Origin: Parcubacteria group bacterium
Lineage (GTDB): Bacteria; Patescibacteriota; Minisyncoccia; UBA6257; JACRHW01
Assembly: GCA_016211955.1 (NCBI GenBank)
Contig: JACRHX010000062.1
Coordinates: 1-12,352 of the forward strand
Reading direction: 5' to 3'
DNA length: 12,352 bases
The translations under genes were made by a program, and so were the position numbers. The notes beneath the pieces are model-generated. The model did not search any database, was not told the origin of the DNA, and worked only from the letters and a program-made list of their open reading frames with translations. Positions 4,287-11,555 of this stretch are shown here, piece after piece. The number at the start of each line of letters is the position of its first letter. The first letter of the stretch is position 1.

Positions 4287-5864
4287 TTATTTAATTTCTT
4301 CAATTTTTGATACGAACTCACCCTTGTATAGTTTTGTCACAATTTTCTCTCCAACGATAAGATCCTCTACACTTTTCACGACACTACCTTTTGCGTTTCT
4401 AATAATACTATACCCTAATTTTAAGTTTCTTTCAGGGCTTACTCCTTCTAGATACGTTTCGTAGGAAAGAAGTTTTCTGGATAACTCCTTAAATACATGT
4501 TCAAGCGAGGCATAAGCGAGACCCATCATTTCGCGACTTCGTTTTTGTGCCTCTTCTATGCGCACATCAATACTCAAAAGTGCCTGCCGAAGCTCGCGCC
4601 TAAGATAATTATACCCAAGAAAAAGCTGACTCATATACCCAAGCATCTGATCTACCGAAGCTCGCATATAACCCCTCCGTTCAGAGAGTACCGCCTCAAA
4701 AGAATACACCAGGTCTTGTTCAAATACCGGCACATTTTCACGAAGCCTCTTCCATGACTCATTGATTGTCATCGCAACAATAGATGGGGTAGATGTTGCT
4801 CTGTCCGCAACAAAACTCACGATAGGGACATCTCTATCGTGCCCAATACCGCAAAGCGTAGGAATTTTTGATCCAAAAACCGCACGCGCCACAAACTCAT
4901 TATTAAACGCCTGGAGATCTTCTAAACTTCCTCCACCACGAATAATTACGAGAATGTCCAAATCATCCATGTGAGTATTAAACCACCTTATTCCCCCAAG
5001 AATATCATCAACTGCCTTCGCCCCCTCAACTCGCGCATCATAAAAATAAAGTTGTAATCCCAACAATTCTAGATTCCTCCTAAAATCATCTATTACCGCT
5101 CCTGTACGTGACGTGATAACACCAATACGAATAATAAACTCAGGAAGTGCCCTTTTTCTCTCAAACAACCCCTCGCTCTCAAGTTTCTTCTTAAGCATCT
5201 CGTATGCCTTCTTAAGCGACCCCTCCCCTGCAAGCTCCAGAGAGTAAACAAGAAAACTCAATCTCCCCTTTGGTTTATAGACATTTGGGATACCACTCAC
5301 CTTTACCTCAAGCCCCTCTTCAATCTGAACCCCCATCCGTTCATATGTTGAGGGGCGAATATAACAATTCAAAATGCTCTCATCAATCTTATCCTTAAGC
5401 GTAAAATAAATTCCAGAGGGATGTACCTGCACACTCGACACCTCACCCTGAATAAACACATCCTTCTCTCCCAGAACAGTATTCAAAAAATTCAAAAACC
5501 CACTCACCGTAAAAACCTTCTCTTTTCCACCCATCTCTTCTTTTGCTACCGTCTTCGTCCGAGACGAATCCTCGGGGGGGAGTCGATTTATACTAGGGGG
5601 GTTGTTAAGGTCTCCCTCTTGTAGATGGGTTTCGGACGAAGACGGTGCGCATTCCTTTACTATCGCCAAAATCTCGCTTCCAAACTCATAGAGTTTCTTC
5701 TTCCCAATCCCCTTCACATCAGCAAGCCCCTCATACGTCTTTGGCATCGTCTCCGCCAAAATCTCTATCGTCTTATTTTGCAAAATATGAAAACGCTCAA
5801 CCCCGGATCTTCTCGCAGTCTCATTTCTCCACCCCGTAAGTTTTTGAAATAATTCTCGTTGCAT
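4287..5864 (-). CDS. xseA: Exodeoxyribonuclease VII large subunit with N-terminal HRDC domain
   Basis: 525 residues, longer than usual XseA (about 400-450) because of an added N-terminal domain. Residues 1-73 are an HRDC domain (LFQKLTGWRNETARRSGV, then LADVKGIGKKKLYEFGSEIL), the nucleic-acid-binding module of RecQ helicases and RNase D. Residues 74-112 are a low-complexity linker. From about 115 comes the XseA OB fold (FTVSGFLNFLN, IQGEVSSVQVHPSGIYFTLKD), then the catalytic core: GVITSRTGAVIDD (248-260), RGGGSLEDLQAFNNE (309-323) and GIGHDRDVPIVSFVADRATSTPS (339-361), followed by a long coiled coil and the C-terminal strands. All expected catalytic motifs are present. The ATG at 5864 has no SD, and TATAGT lies eight bases upstream, so the mRNA may be leaderless. 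M111 (5534) could start an HRDC-less form. Confidence 0.92.
   Translation of the reverse strand: MQRELFQKLTGWRNETARRSGVERFHILQNKTIEILAETMPKTYEGLADVKGIGKKKLYEFGSEILAIVKECAPSSSETHLQEGDLNNPPSINRLPPEDSSRTKTVAKEEMGGKEKVFTVSGFLNFLNTVLGEKDVFIQGEVSSVQVHPSGIYFTLKDKIDESILNCYIRPSTYERMGVQIEEGLEVKVSGIPNVYKPKGRLSFLVYSLELAGEGSLKKAYEMLKKKLESEGLFERKRALPEFIIRIGVITSRTGAVIDDFRRNLELLGLQLYFYDARVEGAKAVDDILGGIRWFNTHMDDLDILVIIRGGGSLEDLQAFNNEFVARAVFGSKIPTLCGIGHDRDVPIVSFVADRATSTPSIVAMTINESWKRLRENVPVFEQDLVYSFEAVLSERRGYMRASVDQMLGYMSQLFLGYNYLRRELRQALLSIDVRIEEAQKRSREMMGLAYASLEHVFKELSRKLLSYETYLEGVSPERNLKLGYSIIRNAKGSVVKSVEDLIVGEKIVTKLYKGEFVSKIEEIK
5548..5646. repeat. 15-bp perfect inverted repeat bracketing the xseA linker
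   Basis: ACCGTCTTCGTCCGA at 5548-5562 is exactly reverse-complementary to 5632-5646, with 69 bases between. The element codes for residues about 73-106 of XseA, which is the linker between HRDC and the nuclease. An inner hairpin (CCGAG/CTCGG, at 5559-5575) adjoins the left arm. G7 (5574-5580) and G6 (5596-5601) runs lie inside. It may be an in-frame palindromic insertion element; without other copies that is inference. Confidence 0.75.
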
Positions 5865-5888
5865 ACTACATACTATATCAAGCCCCTT

Positions 5889-5918
5889 GAAAAAAGAGAA
5901 AGCCTCACATGATGAGGC
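5889..5918 (-). terminator. Rho-independent terminator after the 62-residue gene
   Basis: On the minus strand GCCTCA (5918-5913) pairs with TGAGGC (5907-5902) around a five-base loop, followed by TTTCTCTTTTTT. It ends the unit at 5938-6126 and separates it from xseA, which therefore needs its own promoter just downstream. Confidence 0.78.
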
Positions 5919-5937
5919 AATCTATTATCAAAATATC

Positions 5938-6126
5938 CTATTCATTAAAATGCCACTGATCATAATCACCCGACATCCGACATTTACCCTTCTCGACCAA
6001 ATCATCCAAAGCGTCATTTATGTCATTGAGTGCTTGTTCATACTTATCTCTTAAAACAAGACCCCTAAGGTCTTTTATAAGTCGCGCCCTCTTTTTGAGT
6101 GCACTTTGGACAGAACATGGTTTCAT
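5938..6126 (-). CDS. Small orphan protein, 62 residues, function unknown
   Basis: Not recognised. The ATG has a strong SD (GGAGGGA, complement of 6134-6140) seven bases upstream. The protein is basic at its start (MKPCSVQSALKKRARLIKDLRGLVLRD), continues with a helix (KYEQALNDINDALDDLVEKGKCRM) and ends in a short aromatic strand (GDYDQWHFNE). This helix-helix-turn-strand pattern could be a small winged-helix-like or dimeric helical protein, but this is only a visual guess. It has no signal peptide or membrane segment. It lies 49 bases after rsmE on the same strand and may be co-transcribed; a terminator follows closely. SD and terminator together support it as a real gene. Confidence 0.6.
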   Translation of the reverse strand: MKPCSVQSALKKRARLIKDLRGLVLRDKYEQALNDINDALDDLVEKGKCRMSGDYDQWHFNE

Positions 6127-6175
6127 CTAAGCATCCCTCCACGCCCAAAATCAAAGATCTGATTTGAAAGTACCA

Positions 6176-6879
6176 CTAAAGACCCCTTGACGCAAGGTAA
6201 GTGCCAACAACAGCAGCCGTTTCGGCGCGCAAGGTGAGCTTACCTAAATTCACAAAAATAAACTTATTTTTCTGTGCAATCTCAATCTCCCCCTCGTTCC
6301 ACCCACCTTCGGGACCAATGAAAATATTCACCTTCTCGCTATCTTTTATCATCTTTTTGTCAAACTCCTTTCCAGATACGTCAAAAAACAAAGTAGTACC
6401 ATTTAATTTCGCCTCGTGTACCGCTTGTTCAAACCCCATAGGAATTTGAAGTTTTGGGAGCACACTTCTTCCTGACTGCTCAGCCGCCTCTTGTACAATC
6501 TTCTTCAGTCGCCCCTCTTTTAGCTCAAGCTTCACCGTATGTTGTGTAACAAGAGGAACAATTTCACCTACTCCGATTTCTGTCGCCTTTTGCGCCACCC
6601 ACTCAAAATTTTCTCGTTTCAAGATTGAACAATAGAGCACCACATTATTCGCTGGTTCATTTTCATTTTTTCCCTTCCAATAACCTCAACCGTTACTACA
6701 TCTTTAGTACTGCCAAGAATCCAGACACGCACATCATTTCCGTCTCCATTACACAAGACCAGCTCTTGACCATCGCGCATGCGAAGCACACGCACAATTT
6801 GATGCACGATATCCGCATCACGTATTTCTATACGATCTTGGCTCAAATCAAACGAAACAAAAAAACGTGGAATTCTCAT
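6176..6879 (-). pseudogene. rsmE: 16S rRNA (uracil-1498-N3)-methyltransferase RsmE, split by a -1 frameshift
   Basis: RsmE methylates N3 of U1498 in 16S rRNA using SAM and is a SPOUT methyltransferase. Here it lies in two frames. The first (6879 to the stop at 6619) encodes MRIPRFFVSFDLSQDRI, the PUA-like N-terminal domain. The second, open from about 6686 to 6176, encodes NEPANNVVLYCSIL, FEWVAQKATEIGVGEIVPL, EAAEQSGR, the SAM-site motif IGPEGGWNEGEIE and LRAETAAV. The joint is best placed at the six-T run at 6666-6671 (A6 on the coding strand): one extra A restores a 705-base, 234-residue gene, normal for RsmE. All motifs are otherwise intact, so the break is either recent, a sequencing homopolymer error, or bypassed by slippage. 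The ATG at 6879 is chosen because the upstream extension runs into a terminator. Confidence 0.86.
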
Positions 6880-6903
6880 ATATATTCTAATTGTATAAAA
6901 ATT

Positions 6904-6933
6904 TAAAAAGAAAACCAACGCATTCTACGTTGG
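6904..6933 (-). terminator. Rho-independent terminator after the NlpC/P60-like gene
   Basis: On the minus strand CCAACG (6933-6928) pairs with CGTTGG (6920-6915) around a seven-base loop, followed by TTTTCTTTTT. It lies between the hydrolase gene and rsmE, so rsmE is a separate transcription unit. Confidence 0.82.
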
Positions 6934-6941
6934 CCATATTA

Positions 6942-7517
6942 TTATTTTGAACAGATAAGCCGTACAGCGCCAAGAAAGGTTTGCCCCTGCTTCTTCATAA
7001 AATTTTGCATACTATAAACAAGGATACGCCTTTCCGTGCTTGAGTTTTGAACTACCGCATCCTTGTAAACAACATTTCCTGTATTATTTCCAATAGGACC
7101 ATGGTAGTTACCAATATAGATTCCCGTATGAGCTAAGTATCCATCCTCCGCATAGAAAACAATATCACCCGATAGGAGCTTATTTGTCTTCAAAACAAAC
7201 TGAGCACCACCCTGTTTTGATCGCTTCATAAACTCATACCAATGCATAAGCGCAGATTCACGATCAAGAATTAATCCGGTACTCCGTTTCAAAACTGTTC
7301 GTGTGAAAGCAGCGCACGCAACATTTGAAGGAACCCACGGGCACACCTCTTTGCTCTTCTTACCAACATATAATTGTGCCCTACTGATGATAGAGATACG
7401 ATATTTCATGTTCACGAACTCTCTGCATACCCTATCCGCACCACGATGTATTGTCACACCAATGTCGCGTCCAGAAAAAACAAAAAAAGAAAGTAAAACA
7501 GTAACAATAAAAGACAC
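6942..7517 (-). CDS. Secreted NlpC/P60-like cysteine hydrolase (predicted cell-wall amidase/peptidase)
   Basis: 191 residues. It starts with GTG, supported by an SD (AGGGGGAG, complement of 7523-7530) five bases away. Residues 1-16 are a hydrophobic segment (MSFIVTVLLSFFVFSG) likely to direct export, although it lacks N-terminal positive charge. The C-terminal part has the NlpC/P60/CHAP papain-like pattern: the likely nucleophile C68 in VACAAFTRTVL at the start of a helix, then LLSGDIVFYAEDGYLAHTGIYIG (114-136), in which the GD precedes the strand and H130 is the catalytic histidine. These enzymes cut peptidoglycan peptides or amide bonds outside the membrane. The motif match is good but the whole family assignment is by eye, and the exact substrate is unknown. 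It is a single-gene unit, divergent from cysS with 130 bases between. Confidence 0.7.
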   Translation of the reverse strand: MSFIVTVLLSFFVFSGRDIGVTIHRGADRVCREFVNMKYRISIISRAQLYVGKKSKEVCPWVPSNVACAAFTRTVLKRSTGLILDRESALMHWYEFMKRSKQGGAQFVLKTNKLLSGDIVFYAEDGYLAHTGIYIGNYHGPIGNNTGNVVYKDAVVQNSSTERRILVYSMQNFMKKQGQTFLGAVRLICSK

Positions 7518-7610
7518 GGAAACTCCCCCTTTTTACAAGTTATCACTGTTACTATTAGAACACATCTTACAAAAGAATACAATCTATACACAGGATACTC
7601 ACAAAAACCT

Positions 7611-7639
7611 TAGACAAATTAAAAACTTCGAGATAGAAT
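7611..7639 (+). promoter_or_regulatory. Promoter for cysS, predicted leaderless
   Basis: TAGACA (7611-7616), a 17-nt spacer, TAGAAT (7634-7639). Start of transcription about seven bases after the -10 would fall at 7646-7648, right at the ATG at 7648. No SD can exist in such a transcript. Confidence 0.62.
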
Positions 7640-7647
7640 ACAACCGT

Positions 7648-9081
7648 ATGATGCAAATTTTAAATACACTTTCAAATAAAAAAGAACGTCTCGCGCCACG
7701 CCACAAAAAACGTCTAGAACTTTTTGTCTGTGGACCCACCGTATATGATTATGCTCATATTGGTCACGCACGCACCTATCTTGCTTTTGACTTCATTGCA
7801 AAATACCTCTTGCGGCTTGGATACAAAACATATTATCTTCAGAATATTACAGACATAGATGATAAAATCATTGCGCGCGCAAAAGAAACGGGCATACACA
7901 CAAAAGATCTCGCACGTAATTTTGAAAAGGCATATCACGAAGATGAGCGCAAACTAAGAATTACCTCTGTTTCTAAATATGCACGCGCAACAGACTACAT
8001 TCCGACAATTATACGCCAAGTAAAACTTCTTATTAAGAAAAAACATGCCTATGAGATAGGGGGTGATGGTTACTATTTTGATCTCTCAACCTTCCCTCGT
8101 TATGGTGCACTTTCAAAGCGAACCTCAGGACAGGCGGAAGACGCTACCTCACGCATCGATGAGAGCAAAGAAAAACGCAACAAGGGAGATTTTGCAATCT
8201 GGAAATTTTCAAAACCAAATGAACCTTATTGGAATACAGAGCTAGGAAAAGGACGCCCAGGGTGGCACATCGAAGATACCGCCATAACAGAATCCATATT
8301 TGGACCACAATACGACATTCATGGTGGTGCGGTAGATCTTATTTTCCCCCACCATGAGGCAGAAATTACTCAACAAGAATCTCTTTCAAATAAAAAACCA
8401 CTTGCGAAGTACTGGCTCCATACAGGATTCCTCACCATCAATGGAGAAAAGATGTCGAAAAGTCTTGGTAATTTCATTACCATACGATCATTTCTTGAAC
8501 AACACGAAACACCAGTTCTCCCCTTCGATGCCACAACCCTCTTAAGATATATGGTACTTTCACAACACTACCGCACTCGCATAGATTTTAATGATGCACT
8601 TATTGCACAAGCACGCCAAGCCCTCCTGACGCTATTTGATTTTGAAAAACGTCTCACCATGTATGCAACGAGAACGCTAAAACTAAAACCAGGAGAAGAC
8701 CGAAGAACAAAAAAACTAAATACCAAGTATATCGTCAAATTTCACAAAGCCCTACAAAACGACTTCAACACCCCCCAAGCCCTTGCAATAGTATTTGAAA
8801 TAATACACACCATAAATACAAAAATAGATAAACAAAAAGCGACGATACAAGACATAATAAATACAAGAGCACTACTGACACTCCTCTATGAGCTCTTTGG
8901 GCTTCGTTTCAGAACCGTACAAATCCCAAAAGAAGTAAAAAGTATAGTAACCGAGCGCGAAGAAGCGCGAAGAACAAAAAATTGGCACCTTGCTGATGAT
9001 CTTCGTGACAAGGCAAAATCTCTCGGGTTTTCAATTGAAGATACGCAAAAGGGACCTATTATTCATTCCCTATATCATTAA
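7648..9081 (+). CDS. cysS: Cysteinyl-tRNA synthetase
   Basis: 477 residues, class I aminoacyl-tRNA synthetase charging tRNA-Cys with cysteine using ATP. The start is set by alignment: MMQILNTLSNKKERLAPRHKKRLELFVCGPTVYDYAHIGH matches the usual CysRS opening, and the frame upstream codes for nothing similar. Key motifs: HIGH at 37-40, KMSKS at 268-272, TDIDDKI (68-74), GRPGWHIE and FPHHEAEI. The usual zinc site uses Cys, Cys, His and Glu; here C28, H235 and E239 match but the second cysteine (E. coli C209) is D210 in WHIEDTAI. Alternative ATG at 7651. The promoter predicts a leaderless mRNA. dnaB begins nine bases after the stop, so cysS, dnaB and recR probably form an operon. Confidence 0.95.
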   Translation: MMQILNTLSNKKERLAPRHKKRLELFVCGPTVYDYAHIGHARTYLAFDFIAKYLLRLGYKTYYLQNITDIDDKIIARAKETGIHTKDLARNFEKAYHEDERKLRITSVSKYARATDYIPTIIRQVKLLIKKKHAYEIGGDGYYFDLSTFPRYGALSKRTSGQAEDATSRIDESKEKRNKGDFAIWKFSKPNEPYWNTELGKGRPGWHIEDTAITESIFGPQYDIHGGAVDLIFPHHEAEITQQESLSNKKPLAKYWLHTGFLTINGEKMSKSLGNFITIRSFLEQHETPVLPFDATTLLRYMVLSQHYRTRIDFNDALIAQARQALLTLFDFEKRLTMYATRTLKLKPGEDRRTKKLNTKYIVKFHKALQNDFNTPQALAIVFEIIHTINTKIDKQKATIQDIINTRALLTLLYELFGLRFRTVQIPKEVKSIVTEREEARRTKNWHLADDLRDKAKSLGFSIEDTQKGPIIHSLYH

Positions 9082-9089
9082 TCCAAAAA

Positions 9090-10442
9090 ATGGATAAGTC
9101 AAAACAAGAAACAGTGCGACTTCTCCCACAAAATATTGAGGCAGAAGAATCTGTCTTGGGTGCTCTTATGATTGATCGCCTAGCAATGTCACGTATCGCA
9201 GATATTATTAACTCTCGAGACTTCTATAAACCAAGCCATCAAAAAATATTTGAAGGAATGGTACGTCTCTATGAAAAAGGAGAACCCATTGATCTCGTAA
9301 GCGTCTCTAACAAGCTCAAAGAACTCGGTACCCTACAAGACACGGGCGGATCATCTTACCTTTCGGGACTTGTAAATAAGGTCCCCACCGCAACACATAT
9401 TGTTCATTATTCAAAAATTGTGCACGGAAAACGCATTCTCCGCGATCTCATTAGTACAGCACATGCCGTAGCTGGCGAAGCATTCGAAGAACCGGAGGAC
9501 ATCGAACAATTTCTCGACCAGGCAGAATCACGTTTTTTTAGCATCGCGCAACAAACTTCACAAAAACAATTTGTTCCCATGGCGCAAGATCTTCAAGAAG
9601 CCTTTAGCCGCATAGAACACCTTCAGCAAAGAGAAGATGGTATGCGCGGTATTACAAGTGGCTTTCCTGGTCTTGATACTCTTCTCTCCGGCTTTCAGAA
9701 ATCAGATCTCATTATTATTGGCGCGCGCCCTTCTGTTGGTAAAACATCGCTTGCGCTTGCTATTGCCCGCCAAGCAGCAACAAAAACAGGTCTTCCTGTA
9801 GGAGTTCTCAGCCTAGAGATGTCACGTGAACAAGTTATCGATCGTATTATCGCAGCGGAATCACGCGTTCCTCTTTGGAAACTTCGCACAGGCAAAGGTC
9901 TTTCTGAACTTGAATTTGAACTCCTTCATCATGCACTTGATCGTCTTTCGCAAGCCCCCATATTCATAGATGATACAACCTCACCCAACATCCTCCAAAT
10001 CCGCGCCATGGCGCGTCGTCTCCAGGCAGAACAGGGGCTTGCAATGCTTGTTGTGGACTATCTCCAACTCATTCAACCGCGCACCAATTCAGATAATGTC
10101 GTACAACAAATGACAGAAATCTCACGTGCCTTAAAAGGATTGGCGCGTGAATTAGATATTCCCATAATCGCCCTCTCACAACTTTCTCGAAATATAGATA
10201 ACAGAGAAATTAAAATTCCAAGACTTTCTGATCTACGAGATAGCGGTTCTATTGAGCAGGATAGCGATATCGTTATGTTTCTCTATAGAAAAGAACGGGA
10301 TAAGCTCGAATTAAACAACAACGAAGGAGATGTTGTTGAAATTATTGTTGCAAAACATCGAAACGGACCCTTGGGAAACGTAAAACTTCATTTCGATCAG
10401 GAGTATGCAACATTTACCACCATCGAAAATCGTTTTAATTAA
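9090..10442 (+). CDS. dnaB: Replicative DNA helicase DnaB
   Basis: 450 residues, the usual length. DnaB is the hexameric helicase that unwinds DNA at the replication fork, 5'-3', and contacts primase. The N-terminal domain (about 10-115) begins LLPQNIEAEESVLGALMID, followed by a linker. The RecA-like C-terminal domain begins near 185 with GITSGFPGLDTLLSGFQKSDLIIIGARPSVGKTS, including the Walker A motif (211-220). SLEMS (241-245), Walker B MLVVDYLQLI (319-328), ALSQLSR (361-367) and SDLRDSGSIEQDSDIVMFLYR (380-400) follow, and AKHRNGPLG (421-429) is the expected arginine-finger region. No intein or deletion is visible. It starts nine bases after cysS without an SD, so it is likely expressed from the cysS promoter. 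Confidence 0.97.
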   Translation: MDKSKQETVRLLPQNIEAEESVLGALMIDRLAMSRIADIINSRDFYKPSHQKIFEGMVRLYEKGEPIDLVSVSNKLKELGTLQDTGGSSYLSGLVNKVPTATHIVHYSKIVHGKRILRDLISTAHAVAGEAFEEPEDIEQFLDQAESRFFSIAQQTSQKQFVPMAQDLQEAFSRIEHLQQREDGMRGITSGFPGLDTLLSGFQKSDLIIIGARPSVGKTSLALAIARQAATKTGLPVGVLSLEMSREQVIDRIIAAESRVPLWKLRTGKGLSELEFELLHHALDRLSQAPIFIDDTTSPNILQIRAMARRLQAEQGLAMLVVDYLQLIQPRTNSDNVVQQMTEISRALKGLARELDIPIIALSQLSRNIDNREIKIPRLSDLRDSGSIEQDSDIVMFLYRKERDKLELNNNEGDVVEIIVAKHRNGPLGNVKLHFDQEYATFTTIENRFN

Positions 10443-10450
10443 TACTCTCC

Positions 10451-11050
10451 ATGGTCCCCGATATCATCCACCAGTGTATCAAACGTATTGCGCGACTCCC
10501 CGGCGTTGGCCAAAGGCAAGCATCTAGGATTGTCTTCTCTCTCCTGCGATCAAAAGACAATATAGCAACCCCACTCGTTGCGGATCTCGAACGCCTTCTT
10601 GTGCTTCAGTCATGTTCTTCGTGTCTGTTTCCTCATGAACCACAAAATAATACGCTTTGTAATATATGTGCCGATCCACGCCGGGACAACCACACCATTA
10701 TGGTTATTGAAAAAGAGACCGATCTTCTCACCATAGAAAAGGCAAAGATATTTAACGGTACCTATTTTATTCTTGGTGGTCTCGTAAATCCGATAGAACC
10801 CGACTCGGAATATCGATTTAATCTACAACCCCTTCTTGCGCGTATCACAACTAACCCCGAAATTAAAAAAGAGATTGTCTTTGCCCTTTCCCCCACAGCA
10901 ACAGGCAATCTTACTGCCACCCATATTGGACGCTCCCTAAAAGAATACAATGTAGCAATCACACACCTCGGAAAGGGTCTCCCCAACGGAGGTGATGTTG
11001 AATTCACCGATGAAGAGACAATTATCGCCGCCTTCACAAACAGAAGATAA
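10451..11050 (+). CDS. recR: Recombination mediator protein RecR
   Basis: 199 residues, standard length. RecR works with RecO (and RecF) to load RecA on single-stranded DNA gaps. All parts are visible: the helix-hairpin-helix RIARLPGVGQRQASRIVF (12-29), the C4 zinc finger with C55, C58, C70 and C73 (CSSC...CNIC) followed by ADPRR, the Toprim segment IMVIEKETDLLTIEK (83-97), TYFILGGLVNPIEPD, and the C-terminal AITHLGKGLPNGGDVEF. The Toprim acidic residues look acceptable but the sequence is more divergent than in model bacteria. It begins eight bases after dnaB and ends in front of a hairpin shared with rplU. The usual partners dnaX and ybaB are not adjacent. Confidence 0.94.
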   Translation: MVPDIIHQCIKRIARLPGVGQRQASRIVFSLLRSKDNIATPLVADLERLLVLQSCSSCLFPHEPQNNTLCNICADPRRDNHTIMVIEKETDLLTIEKAKIFNGTYFILGGLVNPIEPDSEYRFNLQPLLARITTNPEIKKEIVFALSPTATGNLTATHIGRSLKEYNVAITHLGKGLPNGGDVEFTDEETIIAAFTNRR

Positions 11051-11081
11051 GAAAAGAATATCCGCATTATGCGGATATTCT
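11051..11081 (-). terminator. Terminator between recR and rplU
   Basis: A perfect 12-bp stem (11055-11066 with 11070-11081), GC core TCCGCA/TGCGGA and a TTA loop. The minus-strand side continues TTTC, suiting rplU; the plus-strand side has no T-tract, so termination of recR is less certain though the hairpin may still stop it. Confidence 0.75.
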
Positions 11082-11085
11082 AAAC

Positions 11086-11397
11086 CTAGAAACTTATTTT
11101 TGTAATTTGTACCTCGCTAAAATGTTGCCTATGTCCCTTCTTTTTTCGATAACGAGTTTTATTGTGATAACGAAAAACAATCTTTTTATCGTCTCGTCCC
11201 TGTTCCACCACCTTTGCCTCAACAGATGCCCCCTCAAGGAGAGGATGACCAAGAACAGGATCAGTATCCTTCTGTACCATGAGTACTTCGCTAAAAGTAT
11301 ACAAACCACCCACCTCTACGGGAAGTTTTTCCACCTGAATAGTATCTCCTTCTTCGACGAGATACTGCTTTCCACCTGTTTTTATGATAGCCAACAT
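11086..11397 (-). CDS. rplU: 50S ribosomal protein L21 (bL21)
   Basis: 103 residues, normal length. bL21 is a primary 23S rRNA-binding protein of the large subunit. The sequence starts MLAIIKTGGKQYLVEEGDTIQVEKLPVEVG and ends KKIVFRYHNKTRYRKKKGHRQHFSEVQITKI, both typical of bL21. No SD precedes the ATG, but a perfect TATAAT lies about 30 bases upstream. The neighbour is unusual: in most bacteria rpmA (bL27) follows rplU directly, but here a terminator and convergent recR follow, so the gene is alone. The basic C-terminal rRNA-binding tract is complete. Confidence 0.95.
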   Translation of the reverse strand: MLAIIKTGGKQYLVEEGDTIQVEKLPVEVGGLYTFSEVLMVQKDTDPVLGHPLLEGASVEAKVVEQGRDDKKIVFRYHNKTRYRKKKGHRQHFSEVQITKISF

Positions 11398-11426
11398 GAA
11401 AATATGGGTCTTTTACTAATTGAGTG

Positions 11427-11454
11427 ATTATACATAATTTCACAAAAAAAGCAA
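11427..11454 (-). promoter_or_regulatory. Promoter for rplU
   Basis: Minus strand: TTGCTT (complement of 11449-11454), a 16-nt spacer, and a perfect TATAAT (complement of 11427-11432). Transcription would start around 11420, giving about 23 bases of leader before the ATG with no SD in it. Confidence 0.55.
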
Positions 11455-11488
11455 ATGTTTGTATGGGACGCCACACGACGCCTCAATA

Positions 11489-11517
11489 TTGCGTTTCCCA
11501 CGCCTCGCTGGTACTGT
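11489..11517 (+). promoter_or_regulatory. Promoter for the nicotinamidase gene (extended -10)
   Basis: TTGCGT (11489-11494), a 17-nt spacer, TACTGT (11512-11517) with TG at 11509-11510. It gives about 32 bases of leader before the ATG. The match is moderate. The divergent rplU promoter is about 35 bases away, so the two promoters share one intergenic region. Confidence 0.48.
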
Positions 11518-11555
11518 AAAGGTAGGGCCTTGAAAAAGAAAGAAGGCACATAAGC

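Noticed and set aside
7303..7647. Upstream extension of cysS to an ATG at 7303
   Set aside because: The extension lies antisense to the NlpC/P60-like gene, resembles no CysRS, and the promoter and alignment both point to 7648.
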